Below, piece after piece: positions 45,303-53,253 of a stretch of DNA of 64,000 nucleotides. Within the stretch, counting starts at the first letter, position 1; every line of letters begins with the position of its first letter. The notes beneath the pieces were generated by a model. It made no database searches, was not told the origin of the DNA, and saw only the letters and a list, made by a program, of their open reading frames with translations. A program made the position numbers and the translations under genes. This DNA comes from Rhodoferax sp. OV413 (GTDB taxonomy: Bacteria > Pseudomonadota > Gammaproteobacteria > Burkholderiales > Burkholderiaceae_C). The stretch lies in the NCBI GenBank assembly GCA_945861785.1, contig CAMAWD010000003.1, positions 62,001-126,000 on the forward strand, written 5' to 3'.

Positions 45303-46435
45303 CGACGGAGTGGATAGAAGCCAGCGCACGGCACGGGGTGCGCAAGCCATTCAGGCCGGATTCCAGCCTGCGCTTCGGGTTGTTCTGGCCCTATTCGCGC
45401 ACGCCAATCCCGTCAGCCCTCGTGGCGCAGCGCAATCCGGACGTGATGGATCTGGGCAATCATGTGCGACTGGCTCGCGAAGTGGAAAAGGCGGGTCTCG
45501 ATTTCGTCCTTCTTCCGGACGGCTACGCTTCGGGTTCGGACGACGCATCCGACATCGGCTTCCAGGACCCCTCGACCCACGGTGTGTTGTGGGCCCTGCC
45601 ACTGATCCTCGCGACCGAGCGCCTGGGTGTCCTGTCCACAATTCACACCACTTTCGTGCATCCGGTCCAGATCGCCCGTTTTGGCGGCCACCTCGACCAA
45701 CTCAGCGGCGGGCGCTGGGGCTGGAACGTGGTCGCGGGCAACCGGCCGGTCGAGGCGCGGTTGTTCGGCTTCGATGATGTTCCCGACCACGACGTGCGGT
45801 ATGACATGGCCGACGAGGTGGTGCGGGTGGTCGACCAGTTGTGGGCCAACCCGCGTGCCATTGACCACGATGGTATGCATTTCCATGTCCATGGCCGCAT
45901 GCGGGGCCCGCGCCCGATGGCCCGACCATTGCTCGTGAGCGCTGCGTCGTCGGCACGCGGGCGCAGTTTCGCGGCGGCATATTGCGAATACCTGTTTGCC
46001 TCCATCACCAAGCCCGCCGACTTGGTGGAGATCCGGGCCGACCTCGCCAGCAAGTCGGCGTCGATCGGCAAGACGCCTCCCCCGGTGCTGCTGTTCGCGA
46101 CTGTGCATGTTCGGGAGGAGCCAGGCGTCGCAGTGCGCGAGTGGGAGGAGATCGAGCAATCATTGCACCCATCGGCACAGAAGGCGTGGGCCGCGCAACT
46201 TTCCAAGGCCACGCACGGTGGCAAGCTGAACCGCGACTACCCGGTGATGCTGGGCACCCCGAAGGAGGTGGCCGACCAGATCATCGACTTGCAGCGCCAG
46301 ACCGGACTGTCCGGTTTTGTATTGCGCATGCCATTTTGGGCTCCGCACGAAGCACAACTGCTGGGCCTGGTGCTGGCTGAACTCGGGCGCGCTGGCCATT
46401 GGAGCCCCCCGTCAACGCGCGACTGGTCCTGGTGA
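45299..46435 (+). CDS. LLM class flavin-dependent oxidoreductase (SsuD/SfnG-like branch)
   Basis: A 378-residue bacterial-luciferase-fold monooxygenase, more like the SsuD/SfnG/DmoA group than the NtaA group. It has LRFGLFWPYSRTP at the N-terminus, AGLDFVLLPDGYASG, LSTIHTTFVHPVQIARFGGHLDQLSGGRWGWNVVAG, and HDVRYDMADEVVRVVDQLW. The C-terminus lacks the KEYSGTTLR tail of the NtaA-type enzymes in this window. It is coupled to wrbA-like by ATGA and closes the Dpp operon. It needs reduced FMN from a separate reductase. Confidence 0.9.
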   Translation: MTTEWIEASARHGVRKPFRPDSSLRFGLFWPYSRTPIPSALVAQRNPDVMDLGNHVRLAREVEKAGLDFVLLPDGYASGSDDASDIGFQDPSTHGVLWALPLILATERLGVLSTIHTTFVHPVQIARFGGHLDQLSGGRWGWNVVAGNRPVEARLFGFDDVPDHDVRYDMADEVVRVVDQLWANPRAIDHDGMHFHVHGRMRGPRPMARPLLVSAASSARGRSFAAAYCEYLFASITKPADLVEIRADLASKSASIGKTPPPVLLFATVHVREEPGVAVREWEEIEQSLHPSAQKAWAAQLSKATHGGKLNRDYPVMLGTPKEVADQIIDLQRQTGLSGFVLRMPFWAPHEAQLLGLVLAELGRAGHWSPPSTRDWSW

Positions 46436-46502
46436 GCGCGACGGTGCTGGGAAGTTCCATGGAAATCACGACACCACTCGCACCTGGCCGGCCCCCCTGC
46501 GC

Positions 46503-46541
46503 GCGCAACGCGTTGCGCTTCGATACCTGTCCGGGCATACT
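46503..46541 (+). promoter_or_regulatory. Palindrome overlapping a possible promoter upstream of an LLM gene
   Basis: A perfect 16-base palindrome GCGCAACGCGTTGCGC lies at 46503-46518. Its last six bases (TTGCGC) could act as a -35, with CATACT 17 bases later (46536-46541). The LLM start is at 46568. Overlap of an operator with the -35 would allow repression; function is inferred. Confidence 0.38.
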
Positions 46542-46567
46542 TTGCCATATCACTTTTGAGGCGTCCG

Positions 46568-47872
46568 ATGCCCACTAAGAAGCTTCACATGGCGTGGTTC
46601 GGCATCGCCGGGCCCGGGGGTTCGGCGGGCGACTGGAAACGTACCGTCGATGGATATGACTGGCGCCATCCGGAAATCTACCAGGACATCGCCCGCGTCT
46701 GCGAGCGGGCCAAGTTCGATCTGATGCTCTTTGCCGATCAGTACGGGATACCGCAGGTGTATGGCGGTAACTGGGATCACCCGCTGAAGGCGGGCCTTTG
46801 GTCGCCGTCGCACGATCCATTGCCGATTCTCGGTGCGTTGTCCGCTTGCACCAGCAAGATCGGCCTGGTGGCAACCTTCTCGACCACGTTTTTTCCGCCC
46901 TATCTCCTGGCCCGGTTGCTGGCGTCGCTGGACCATTTCAGCCGCGGTCGAATTGGCTGGAATGTCGTGACCTCCACCAAGAAGAGTGCCGCACTTTCAT
47001 TTGGAATGGACGATCTCGTCGAGCACGACGAGCGCTACAACATCGCCGACGAGTACCTTGCCTTGTGCAACGCGCTTTGGTCGAGTTGGGAACCCGACGC
47101 CCTGGTCATGGATCGCGACGCGGACATCTTCGCCGATCCGTCCAAGGTTCACACCGTCGACTTTCAGGGCAAGTATTTCAAGAGCCTGGGCGTCCTGAAC
47201 GTGCCGTCATCTCCGCAAGGCCGGCCGGTCATCGTGCAGGCAGGCGGGTCGCCGCGTGGCCAGCGGTTTGCCGCCGAGCACGCCGAGATGGTCATCATCA
47301 ACAAGACCAGCGTAGAGGGCTTGAGGGACTACACCCGCTCCATGCGCGGGTTGCTGGCCCAGGCCGGGCGCGACCCCATGTCATGCAAGATCCTGTGTGG
47401 CGTGAGACCCGTGTTCGGCGAAACCGAATCGATTGCCAAAGAGAAATGGGAGGCGCTGGCCGCCGAGGCCACCGTCGAGACGGGCTTGGTCTCGTTGTCG
47501 GAACAGACCGGGATCGACATGTCGGCCTACGAACTGGACAGCCCCCTGCCAGCCGGTCTCAAGGGACCCGGCATGCAGTCAAAATTGCCCGAGCATTCGC
47601 GACATGGGCCGGTGACACTGCGCCAGATCGCGTTGAGCGAGGCCAGGCATGACAATTTCCCGATCTATGGCACGGCGGATCACATCGCCGACGTGCTGGA
47701 GCAGACGGCGATCGACGGCGACGCAGACGGTTTCTACCTGCGCGCCGGCCTGCACAATGTGGCCTACCTGATCGAATTTGTCGACAAGGTGGTGCCCGTT
47801 TTGCAACGCAGGGGCCTGTTGCGCAAGGAGTACAGCGGTACTACATTGAGACATCACCTGTTCGAATACTGA
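46568..47872 (+). CDS. LLM class flavin-dependent monooxygenase (NtaA/SnaA/DszA family)
   Basis: A 434-residue FMNH2-dependent monooxygenase, close in layout to the one at 39533. It has KLHMAWFGIAGPGG, YDWRHPEIYQDIARVCERA, LFADQYGIP, STTFFPPYLLARLLASLDH, GRIGWNVVTSTKKSAALSFG, VEHDERYNIADEYL and PVLQRRGLLRKEYSGTTLRHHL. GAGG lies six bases before the ATG; a TTG four codons upstream is less likely. It starts a new transcription unit after a 132-base gap with a palindrome. The next LLM gene follows 31 bases later. Confidence 0.93.
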   Translation: MPTKKLHMAWFGIAGPGGSAGDWKRTVDGYDWRHPEIYQDIARVCERAKFDLMLFADQYGIPQVYGGNWDHPLKAGLWSPSHDPLPILGALSACTSKIGLVATFSTTFFPPYLLARLLASLDHFSRGRIGWNVVTSTKKSAALSFGMDDLVEHDERYNIADEYLALCNALWSSWEPDALVMDRDADIFADPSKVHTVDFQGKYFKSLGVLNVPSSPQGRPVIVQAGGSPRGQRFAAEHAEMVIINKTSVEGLRDYTRSMRGLLAQAGRDPMSCKILCGVRPVFGETESIAKEKWEALAAEATVETGLVSLSEQTGIDMSAYELDSPLPAGLKGPGMQSKLPEHSRHGPVTLRQIALSEARHDNFPIYGTADHIADVLEQTAIDGDADGFYLRAGLHNVAYLIEFVDKVVPVLQRRGLLRKEYSGTTLRHHLFEY

Positions 47873-47903
47873 AATTCATCGACTACTTCTGGAGGATCTT
47901 GAT

Positions 47904-49235
47904 ATGTACCACTTGACCTGGTTCCTGGGAAACGGATTCGGCATTCAGGCATGGAATCCTGCGGTTGACGGTCCGTGGACCGGCAACAACGAAACCGAAT
48001 GGATGAAGGCCGATCTCTACATCGACCTGACTTCTTCCCTCGAGCGGGCTGGTTTCGACTACCTGCTGATTGAAGATACCTCACAACTCGACGACGGATT
48101 TCGCGGTTCGGCCGAGATGACTTTGAGGCTCGGCCTGTGGGCACCGAAGAGCGACCCGCTTCCCCTGGTTCCGATGTTGACCCAGCGCACGCGCCACCTC
48201 GGTATCGTCCCGACACTGTCGTCGACTTTCTATCCCCCGTATCTTTCGGCGCGTCTTCTCACGACGCTCGACCATCTGACCGAAGGCCGGGTCGGATTCA
48301 ATCTGGTGACGTCGGGGGCCGACCTGTCCGCCATGAACTATGGAATGGCGGCGTTGCCGCCAAAGGAGCTGCGCTACAAGCGCGCCACAGAATGGGTGCA
48401 GATCGTGCGACAGCTCCAGGACTCCTGGGAACCAGGAGCGGTATTGGCCGATGTCGATGGACGCCGCTATGCCGACCACACCAAGGTCCATCGGATCGAC
48501 TTCAAGGGTGAATACTTCAGCTGCCGCGGCCCGCTCAACACCATACCGGGTCCACAACGCATTGTGCCGATGGTCGAAGCGGGCAACTCCCCGGACGGTC
48601 GAAACCTGGCGGCACGGTACGCCGATTCCATGATCGCCTCGGTCAACAGCGTAGAGGCCATGAAGGCGTTTCGAGCGGATATGCACCGCCGACTGGCAGA
48701 GCATGGTCGCAAGCCGTCGGATCTCAAGATCATGTACCTGGCCTCGCCCGTCATTGGTGCCACCGACGACGATGCGCATCGTCAGGTCGAAGCGACCAAG
48801 GCGGCGCGTTGGTCCCCAGACGCGATCGAATACATGCTCTGGTACGTGGAGCACATTACCGGTGTCGATCTCAGCAACATCGACCTGGAGACACCGGTAC
48901 CGCAAGTGATCGCCGAACTGGAGCGTTCGGGACGCATCCAGACGGCGATCCACAACATCTTCGGCGGGCAGGAAAGCAAGACCTTGCGTGAGGTCATGGC
49001 CACACGAAGCTATTCGCGTGATCTCGGTTTGATTGGATCGCCATCCACGGTTGCCGCAAAGATGGATGAGCTGATGCAAGAGGTTGGTGGGGATGGGTTC
49101 ATGATCCACCTGCCGACGACCCGTCTGGCGATCGCTCAGATGTGCGATGGTGTGGCGCCGATTCTCCGTCGCCGTGGATCCATCCGCAGCGGTTACGAGT
49201 TCCGGACGTTCAAGGAGAACCTGCAGGCGTTCTAG
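47904..49235 (+). CDS. LLM class flavin-dependent monooxygenase (NtaA/SnaA family)
   Basis: A 443-residue monooxygenase of the same fold but a more distant branch. It begins YHLTWFLGNGFGIQAWNP, has FDYLLIEDTSQLDDGFRGSAE where others have FADQ or FADS, then STFYPPYLSARLLTTLDHL and GRVGFNLVTSGADLSAMNYG, and VHRIDFKGEYFSCRGPLN. The usual C-terminal RKEYSGTTLR is RSGYEFRTFKENL. GGAGG precedes the ATG. It is likely co-transcribed with the preceding LLM gene and, 76 bases on, a Bug-type receptor. Confidence 0.92.
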   Translation: MYHLTWFLGNGFGIQAWNPAVDGPWTGNNETEWMKADLYIDLTSSLERAGFDYLLIEDTSQLDDGFRGSAEMTLRLGLWAPKSDPLPLVPMLTQRTRHLGIVPTLSSTFYPPYLSARLLTTLDHLTEGRVGFNLVTSGADLSAMNYGMAALPPKELRYKRATEWVQIVRQLQDSWEPGAVLADVDGRRYADHTKVHRIDFKGEYFSCRGPLNTIPGPQRIVPMVEAGNSPDGRNLAARYADSMIASVNSVEAMKAFRADMHRRLAEHGRKPSDLKIMYLASPVIGATDDDAHRQVEATKAARWSPDAIEYMLWYVEHITGVDLSNIDLETPVPQVIAELERSGRIQTAIHNIFGGQESKTLREVMATRSYSRDLGLIGSPSTVAAKMDELMQEVGGDGFMIHLPTTRLAIAQMCDGVAPILRRRGSIRSGYEFRTFKENLQAF

Positions 49236-49311
49236 GCCGGGGGCCTCTTTCTGGCAGGGACAGGAGTAAATTTCAGTGGCCCAATCATCCTTCTTTCGGA
49301 GAATCATCATC

Positions 49312-50316
49312 ATGAATCGCATTCGTTTGGCCTGGAGCCGGACCGTCTCCATTCTTCCGCCGTCGCTGATCCTTGTCGGCGTGGGCCTCTTCGCCGGCTC
49401 CCAGGTGTTGGCGCAGGACTATCCTTCACGCCCGGTGAAAATCGTCGTGCCGTTGGCGGCCGGGGGGCCGACCGATGTCACGGCAAGACGCATTGGTCTC
49501 GCGTTGCAGGAGCGCCTGGGTCAACCGGTGGTGATCGAAAACAGGACCGGCGCCGGGGCGGCAATAGGCATCGAGTTCGTCGCGCGCTCGAAGCCCGACG
49601 GATATACCTTGCTCATGGGAACCCCGTTCCTGGCCATCGGTGAATCCATTGCCAAGAATCTGCCCTACGACCGCAAGCGCGACTTGCTGCCGGTGGCGCT
49701 GGTGGAACGGGGTACTTTGGTGTTGGTGGTGTCACCAACGCTCCCGGTGAAGACCGTTGCCGACCTGGTGGCGTATGGAAAAGCAAATCCGGGCAAGCTT
49801 TCCTACGCGTCCGTCGGGCATGGCACGATCAGCCACATGACCATGGAGCTCTTCAAGTCGGTGACCGGCCTCGATATCACCAACGTACCCTACCGGGGAA
49901 CTGGCCCCGCCATGGTTGCTGTCATGTCCGGTGAGGTGCAGATCACGGTGGATGCACTGACCACAGCCGGGCCTCAGATAGACGGGGGCAAGGTCCGTGC
50001 GCTGGCGGTCACCGCAGGCAGACGCGCGGCTGCGAGGCCAGACATACCCACCGTGGCGGAGAGCGGGTACCCGGGTTTTGACGCGACCTTCTGGGCCGGT
50101 CTATTGGTCCCGGCGGGCACTCCGGCAGACATCGTGGCGCGTTTGAACCGTGATGTGCGCGCCGCTCTGACAACCCAGGACATGCAGCAATGGTTTGCCA
50201 AGGTCGGTACCGAAGCCGGAGACATGTCACCAGACGGTTTCGCTCGATTCATCGACGATCAGGCCGTGCGTTATGCGGCGGCCGCCAAAGCGGCAGGCAT
50301 CCAGCCGAAGGAGTGA
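49312..50316 (+). CDS. Tripartite tricarboxylate transporter substrate-binding protein (Bug/TctC family)
   Basis: A 334-residue periplasmic receptor of the Bug family, typical of Bordetella and other Burkholderiales. After a signal sequence ending at VLAQD, the mature protein begins YPSRPVKIVVPLAAGGPTDVTARRIG, the family hallmark. ENRTGAGAAIGIEFVARSKPDGYTLL follows. The ATG used has GGAG about ten bases upstream; a GTG at 49276 would add 12 residues. No TctA/TctB membrane genes are adjacent, as is common for orphan Bug receptors. It sits between monooxygenase and flavin reductase genes. Confidence 0.92.
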   Translation: MNRIRLAWSRTVSILPPSLILVGVGLFAGSQVLAQDYPSRPVKIVVPLAAGGPTDVTARRIGLALQERLGQPVVIENRTGAGAAIGIEFVARSKPDGYTLLMGTPFLAIGESIAKNLPYDRKRDLLPVALVERGTLVLVVSPTLPVKTVADLVAYGKANPGKLSYASVGHGTISHMTMELFKSVTGLDITNVPYRGTGPAMVAVMSGEVQITVDALTTAGPQIDGGKVRALAVTAGRRAAARPDIPTVAESGYPGFDATFWAGLLVPAGTPADIVARLNRDVRAALTTQDMQQWFAKVGTEAGDMSPDGFARFIDDQAVRYAAAAKAAGIQPKE

Positions 50317-50438
50317 TTGCGGTTTGCGCGCCTTTGGATTTGCTCAAGAGGCGAGCGCGGGAAGTCACCCAATTTACAACGTGCTCCGGCCACACGGATG
50401 GTGGCCGTAGGGCGGTACTTTGCCAATCAGGAGAACGC

Positions 50439-51521
50439 ATGGGGATTGCAATTGACAAGAAAGTGCTGCGCGACGTCTTGGGAACGTTCGTGACAGGCGT
50501 GACGGTGATGACAACCCTGGATGCGCAAGGGCGCACACATGGCTGCACGGCAAACTCGTTCAGCTCCGTGTCGCTCGAGCCCCCACTGGTCCTCTGGAGC
50601 CAGGCACTCAATGCGCGCAGCTATGCGGCCTTTTCAGAATGTCAGCGCTTCGTGGTGAATATTCTCTCGGAGGAGCAGCGCTGGGTATCTCAGCGTTTTG
50701 CGAGTGCCATCGAGAACAAGTTCGATGGTGTTGAATGTGCCCCCGGAATAGAAGGTTTGCCAGTTATACAGGGAGTATCGGCCTATCTCGAGTGTCGCAA
50801 GGTGGCCAACTATCCGGGAGGAGATCACTCGATCTTCATCGGTGAAGTCGAAAACCTGCACCGATCTGGACACCGCCCATTGGCATTCGGCGGGGGCCGC
50901 TACATGCTCGCATTCCCGCACGAACTCAGCGCAAGCGACGGATCAGACTATGGACCGCAGACCGAAGCTCTTCGGGTCGGCAATGCCGCATTGCCCGAAA
51001 TCTGTTCGCAAATCAAGGTTTCTGTCGGTCTGAGCGTTTGGGGCAATCGCGGGCCGACGACAGTGCGTTATGAGCATCCAGTGGCGCACGTCTGGGACGA
51101 GCTCAAGGCAGGGCGTGTCCTGTCGCTCGTCCAAAGCGCGACTGGCTTGGTGTTCCTTGCCTATATGCCACGGGTTTCGACGAGCGCCATGGTCGAAGAA
51201 GAACTTCTCGCAGCGGCGTCGAACGAGAGCTCGGTCCATTCTGCGGAAAATGTGGAACGGCAGATCGAAGAAGTTCGTCAACGCGGAATGGCGCGTTTGC
51301 TGATCCATCGCAAGGTGCAGGGAAAGGACGTGGAGTTCGCTGGGTTTTCCGCACCTGTATTCGACCGTGCTGGCGCGATGGTGCTGAGCCTGACCGCCAT
51401 ATCGCCGGCATCGACCATCGATACCGATTGGTCCGGTCCGGTTCCGGCTTCGCTCGCGAACGAGGCCGCGAAGTTATCGCGCCGTCTGGGTTATGCCGTG
51501 TCGACGCCGACAAGGCAATGA
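50439..51521 (+). CDS. Flavin reductase fused to an IclR-type ligand-binding domain
   Basis: A 360-residue two-domain protein. Residues 1-165 are a flavin reductase of the RutF/NtaB/HpaC class: GTFVTGVTVMTT, TANSFSSVSLEPPLVLW, VNILSEEQ, the NADH-site region GDHSIFIGEVENL and GGGRYMLAF. Residues 183-352 resemble the IclR effector domain without its HTH: VGLSVWGNRGPTTVRY, SATGLVFLAYMP, AGFSAPVFDRAGAMVLSLTAI. The ATG is preceded by GGAGAACGC. It would supply FMNH2 to the LLM monooxygenases. The extra domain may let substrate tune reductase activity, as the C-terminal regulatory domain does in the C1 reductase of p-hydroxyphenylacetate hydroxylase. Allostery is inference; the domain calls are from visible motifs. 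Confidence 0.87.
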   Translation: MGIAIDKKVLRDVLGTFVTGVTVMTTLDAQGRTHGCTANSFSSVSLEPPLVLWSQALNARSYAAFSECQRFVVNILSEEQRWVSQRFASAIENKFDGVECAPGIEGLPVIQGVSAYLECRKVANYPGGDHSIFIGEVENLHRSGHRPLAFGGGRYMLAFPHELSASDGSDYGPQTEALRVGNAALPEICSQIKVSVGLSVWGNRGPTTVRYEHPVAHVWDELKAGRVLSLVQSATGLVFLAYMPRVSTSAMVEEELLAAASNESSVHSAENVERQIEEVRQRGMARLLIHRKVQGKDVEFAGFSAPVFDRAGAMVLSLTAISPASTIDTDWSGPVPASLANEAAKLSRRLGYAVSTPTRQ

Positions 51522-51577
51522 CCCCGGGGCCCCGACCTGGGTCGGCCCAGCATGTTGGTCGGTACCGACAGCGGTGA

Positions 51578-51895
51578 ATGAATAGCGAATGCGACGCTGG
51601 CCAGATCAATGCCAGGCAGTACAGCATCGTCAGCTACATGTGGGGCAGCCAGTACCAACAGTCCAACCAGTGGGCCCTGGAGACGCTGGCCGCCGCGCTG
51701 GAGCCAACGGTGAACACGCGCGGCAAGGCGCAGTCATGGCTCAAGCTCAGGGACTACGAACAGACCCACTCAGAATCGGCGCCCTCACCCGCCTGGGCGC
51801 GCGCGCGTCGGCTGCCAACGTCGCGTTGGACGACCACCAACGCGAAGAGGTATGCCGACCGGATCGCCACGGCCCCCGTCATACTGACACCATGA
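51578..51895 (+). pseudogene. Frameshifted remnant resembling DUF2145
   Basis: Protein-like stretches follow one another in different frames: YQQSNQWALETLAAALEP and GKAQSWLKLRDYEQT in one, LRIGALTRLGARASAANVALDDHQ in the next, and NAKRYADRIATAPV back in the first. Joined, they read like the C-terminal half of DUF2145 proteins (NQW motif, then LGAR-ANVA-DDH). At least two frameshifts and a missing N-terminal half mean the gene is dead. The family call is from memory of the motif pattern. Confidence 0.45.
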
Positions 51896-52081
51896 CGTCG
51901 ATGTGCATCCGATCGACTTCATCGGCTGGGGCTGGGCCCCACGTCAATCGAGCCACACCACGGCATTCGTTCGTGTCGATCGGCCTTGCCCAGGCTGGTG
52001 CCACATCCATGCCGGGATCGCTGGAATAGGCACGAACGCAAAGACCCGACTCTCACATGCAACACCGACGGCGGAAAAGAG

Positions 52082-52639
52082 TTATCCCCGGTGGCTGTGG
52101 GCAGGTGGCCTACATCCCGCGACACGGAGTCCGTCGTCGAACCAGAAAGTTACTCCAATATGGTGATCGCCATAAGTCGATACAGGAAGAGTCTCGTATT
52201 CGATTGTTGAATCAGGCCCGCTTACCTTCACCTCTATCCAGTCAAGCTGGCTAGGAGACGGGCACCCGATATAGCCTGGACCCCTCGTGCTTGTAGACAT
52301 GCCTAGTTCGGGACGGGTTTTGCCCGCCGTGCGCTCGAACTCCAACGATACGCGAGCGGCCAGTGTCCCGGCCAGTAGCAGTGACGCTGCGGCACTGAGA
52401 ACAATCCAGCGAATCCTGAGTTGACGCGAATGCAATGTCTGAGGCCTGACGAAGCTGTCCAACAACCCCGACTTCAAGGGATTGCGATCTCCCTCCTGTA
52501 CCACGCAGCCCGAGGCTCCTTGTCGGATTGCACGACGTGTGAACCCATCGGCAGCGCCGACCGCATACAGAAGCAGGAGCCGCAGCGCGAAGCACGCCAG
52601 GATCACCGCGCGTACGCCAAGCAGTTGGGTACCGACCAT
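52082..52639 (-). CDS. Hypothetical protein with two hydrophobic segments
   Basis: An open frame of 185 codons on the minus strand between decayed genes. It has two possible membrane segments (about residues 11-30, ILACFALRLLLLYAVGAA; and 78-95, WIVLSAAASLLLAGTLAA), then a polar C-terminal part with two cysteines (YIGC, VAGC) and an aromatic-rich patch around YETLPVSTYGDHHIGVTFWF. I do not recognise a family. Composition looks protein-like in the C-terminal half, but the N-terminal 70 residues are dubious, and the true start may be internal. It may itself be a relic. Confidence 0.33.
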   Translation of the reverse strand: MVGTQLLGVRAVILACFALRLLLLYAVGAADGFTRRAIRQGASGCVVQEGDRNPLKSGLLDSFVRPQTLHSRQLRIRWIVLSAAASLLLAGTLAARVSLEFERTAGKTRPELGMSTSTRGPGYIGCPSPSQLDWIEVKVSGPDSTIEYETLPVSTYGDHHIGVTFWFDDGLRVAGCRPPAHSHRG

Positions 52640-52898
52640 GGCCGCCTCGATGCCCTCCCGATGCCAGGCACTAGCTACGCCGCAAGATCGTGTTCAGGAT
52701 CGACAGGGCTGATGCGTTGGCGAAGCCTCGCCCTTGGGCAGTTGGCCGAGATCAGTCGGCCCGCGCATCCGGGCGGGTTGCGGAGCAGTGCGCTCTTCGT
52801 GGCGATGTTGTCCACGGCGGCGAGCGTCGCTTGCGCCGCCGTCCGTAAGAACCAAGTTTCGTTTCTTCAAGTTGTTTCTTGTATGCGAGAATCGTTCG

Positions 52899-53198
52899 AT
52901 GCAAGCTAAACCTATCGATGCTATTCGCGCTGTGTTGCCGAATTCAGTCTCAGCACAGCCAATTATTGATCTGGCGCAAACGGAGACGCTGGTCGACTGC
53001 CGCGTAGAAACGCTGTTTGGATATCCCGAAGGCGTAGCGCTACCTCGTTACGACGCGCTCTACAGCGAGCGGGGGCTTCACAACATACTTGTGGGCTATG
53101 GGCAAGCAGCCGTGAACGCCGCAGAAGGTTACGCGCGACGTACCAGACGCGTTGATGTGGTGCCAGTCACTTCCGGCCGGGGCGGCGGAAACAATTGA
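52899..53198 (+). pseudogene. Truncated acetolactate synthase-like (TPP enzyme) N-terminal fragment
   Basis: About 99 codons matching the start of the acetolactate synthase large subunit: ETLFGYPEGVALPRYDALY aligns with the standard FGYPGGAVLPIYDAL, AAEGYARRTRRVDVVPVTSG aligns with AAEGYARATGKVGVVLVTSG, and the fragment stops one residue after a corrupted GPGATN (GRGGGNN). The catalytic glutamate in the HEQ motif is gone (GYGQ). A full enzyme would be about 570 residues, so over 80 percent is missing. An LLM gene starts 55 bases later. Confidence 0.65.
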
Positions 53199-53253
53199 CC
53201 GGTGCGCGGCTCGGAACGCATGGTAAACGGCACTCAAGATTCGAGGTAGGTTA

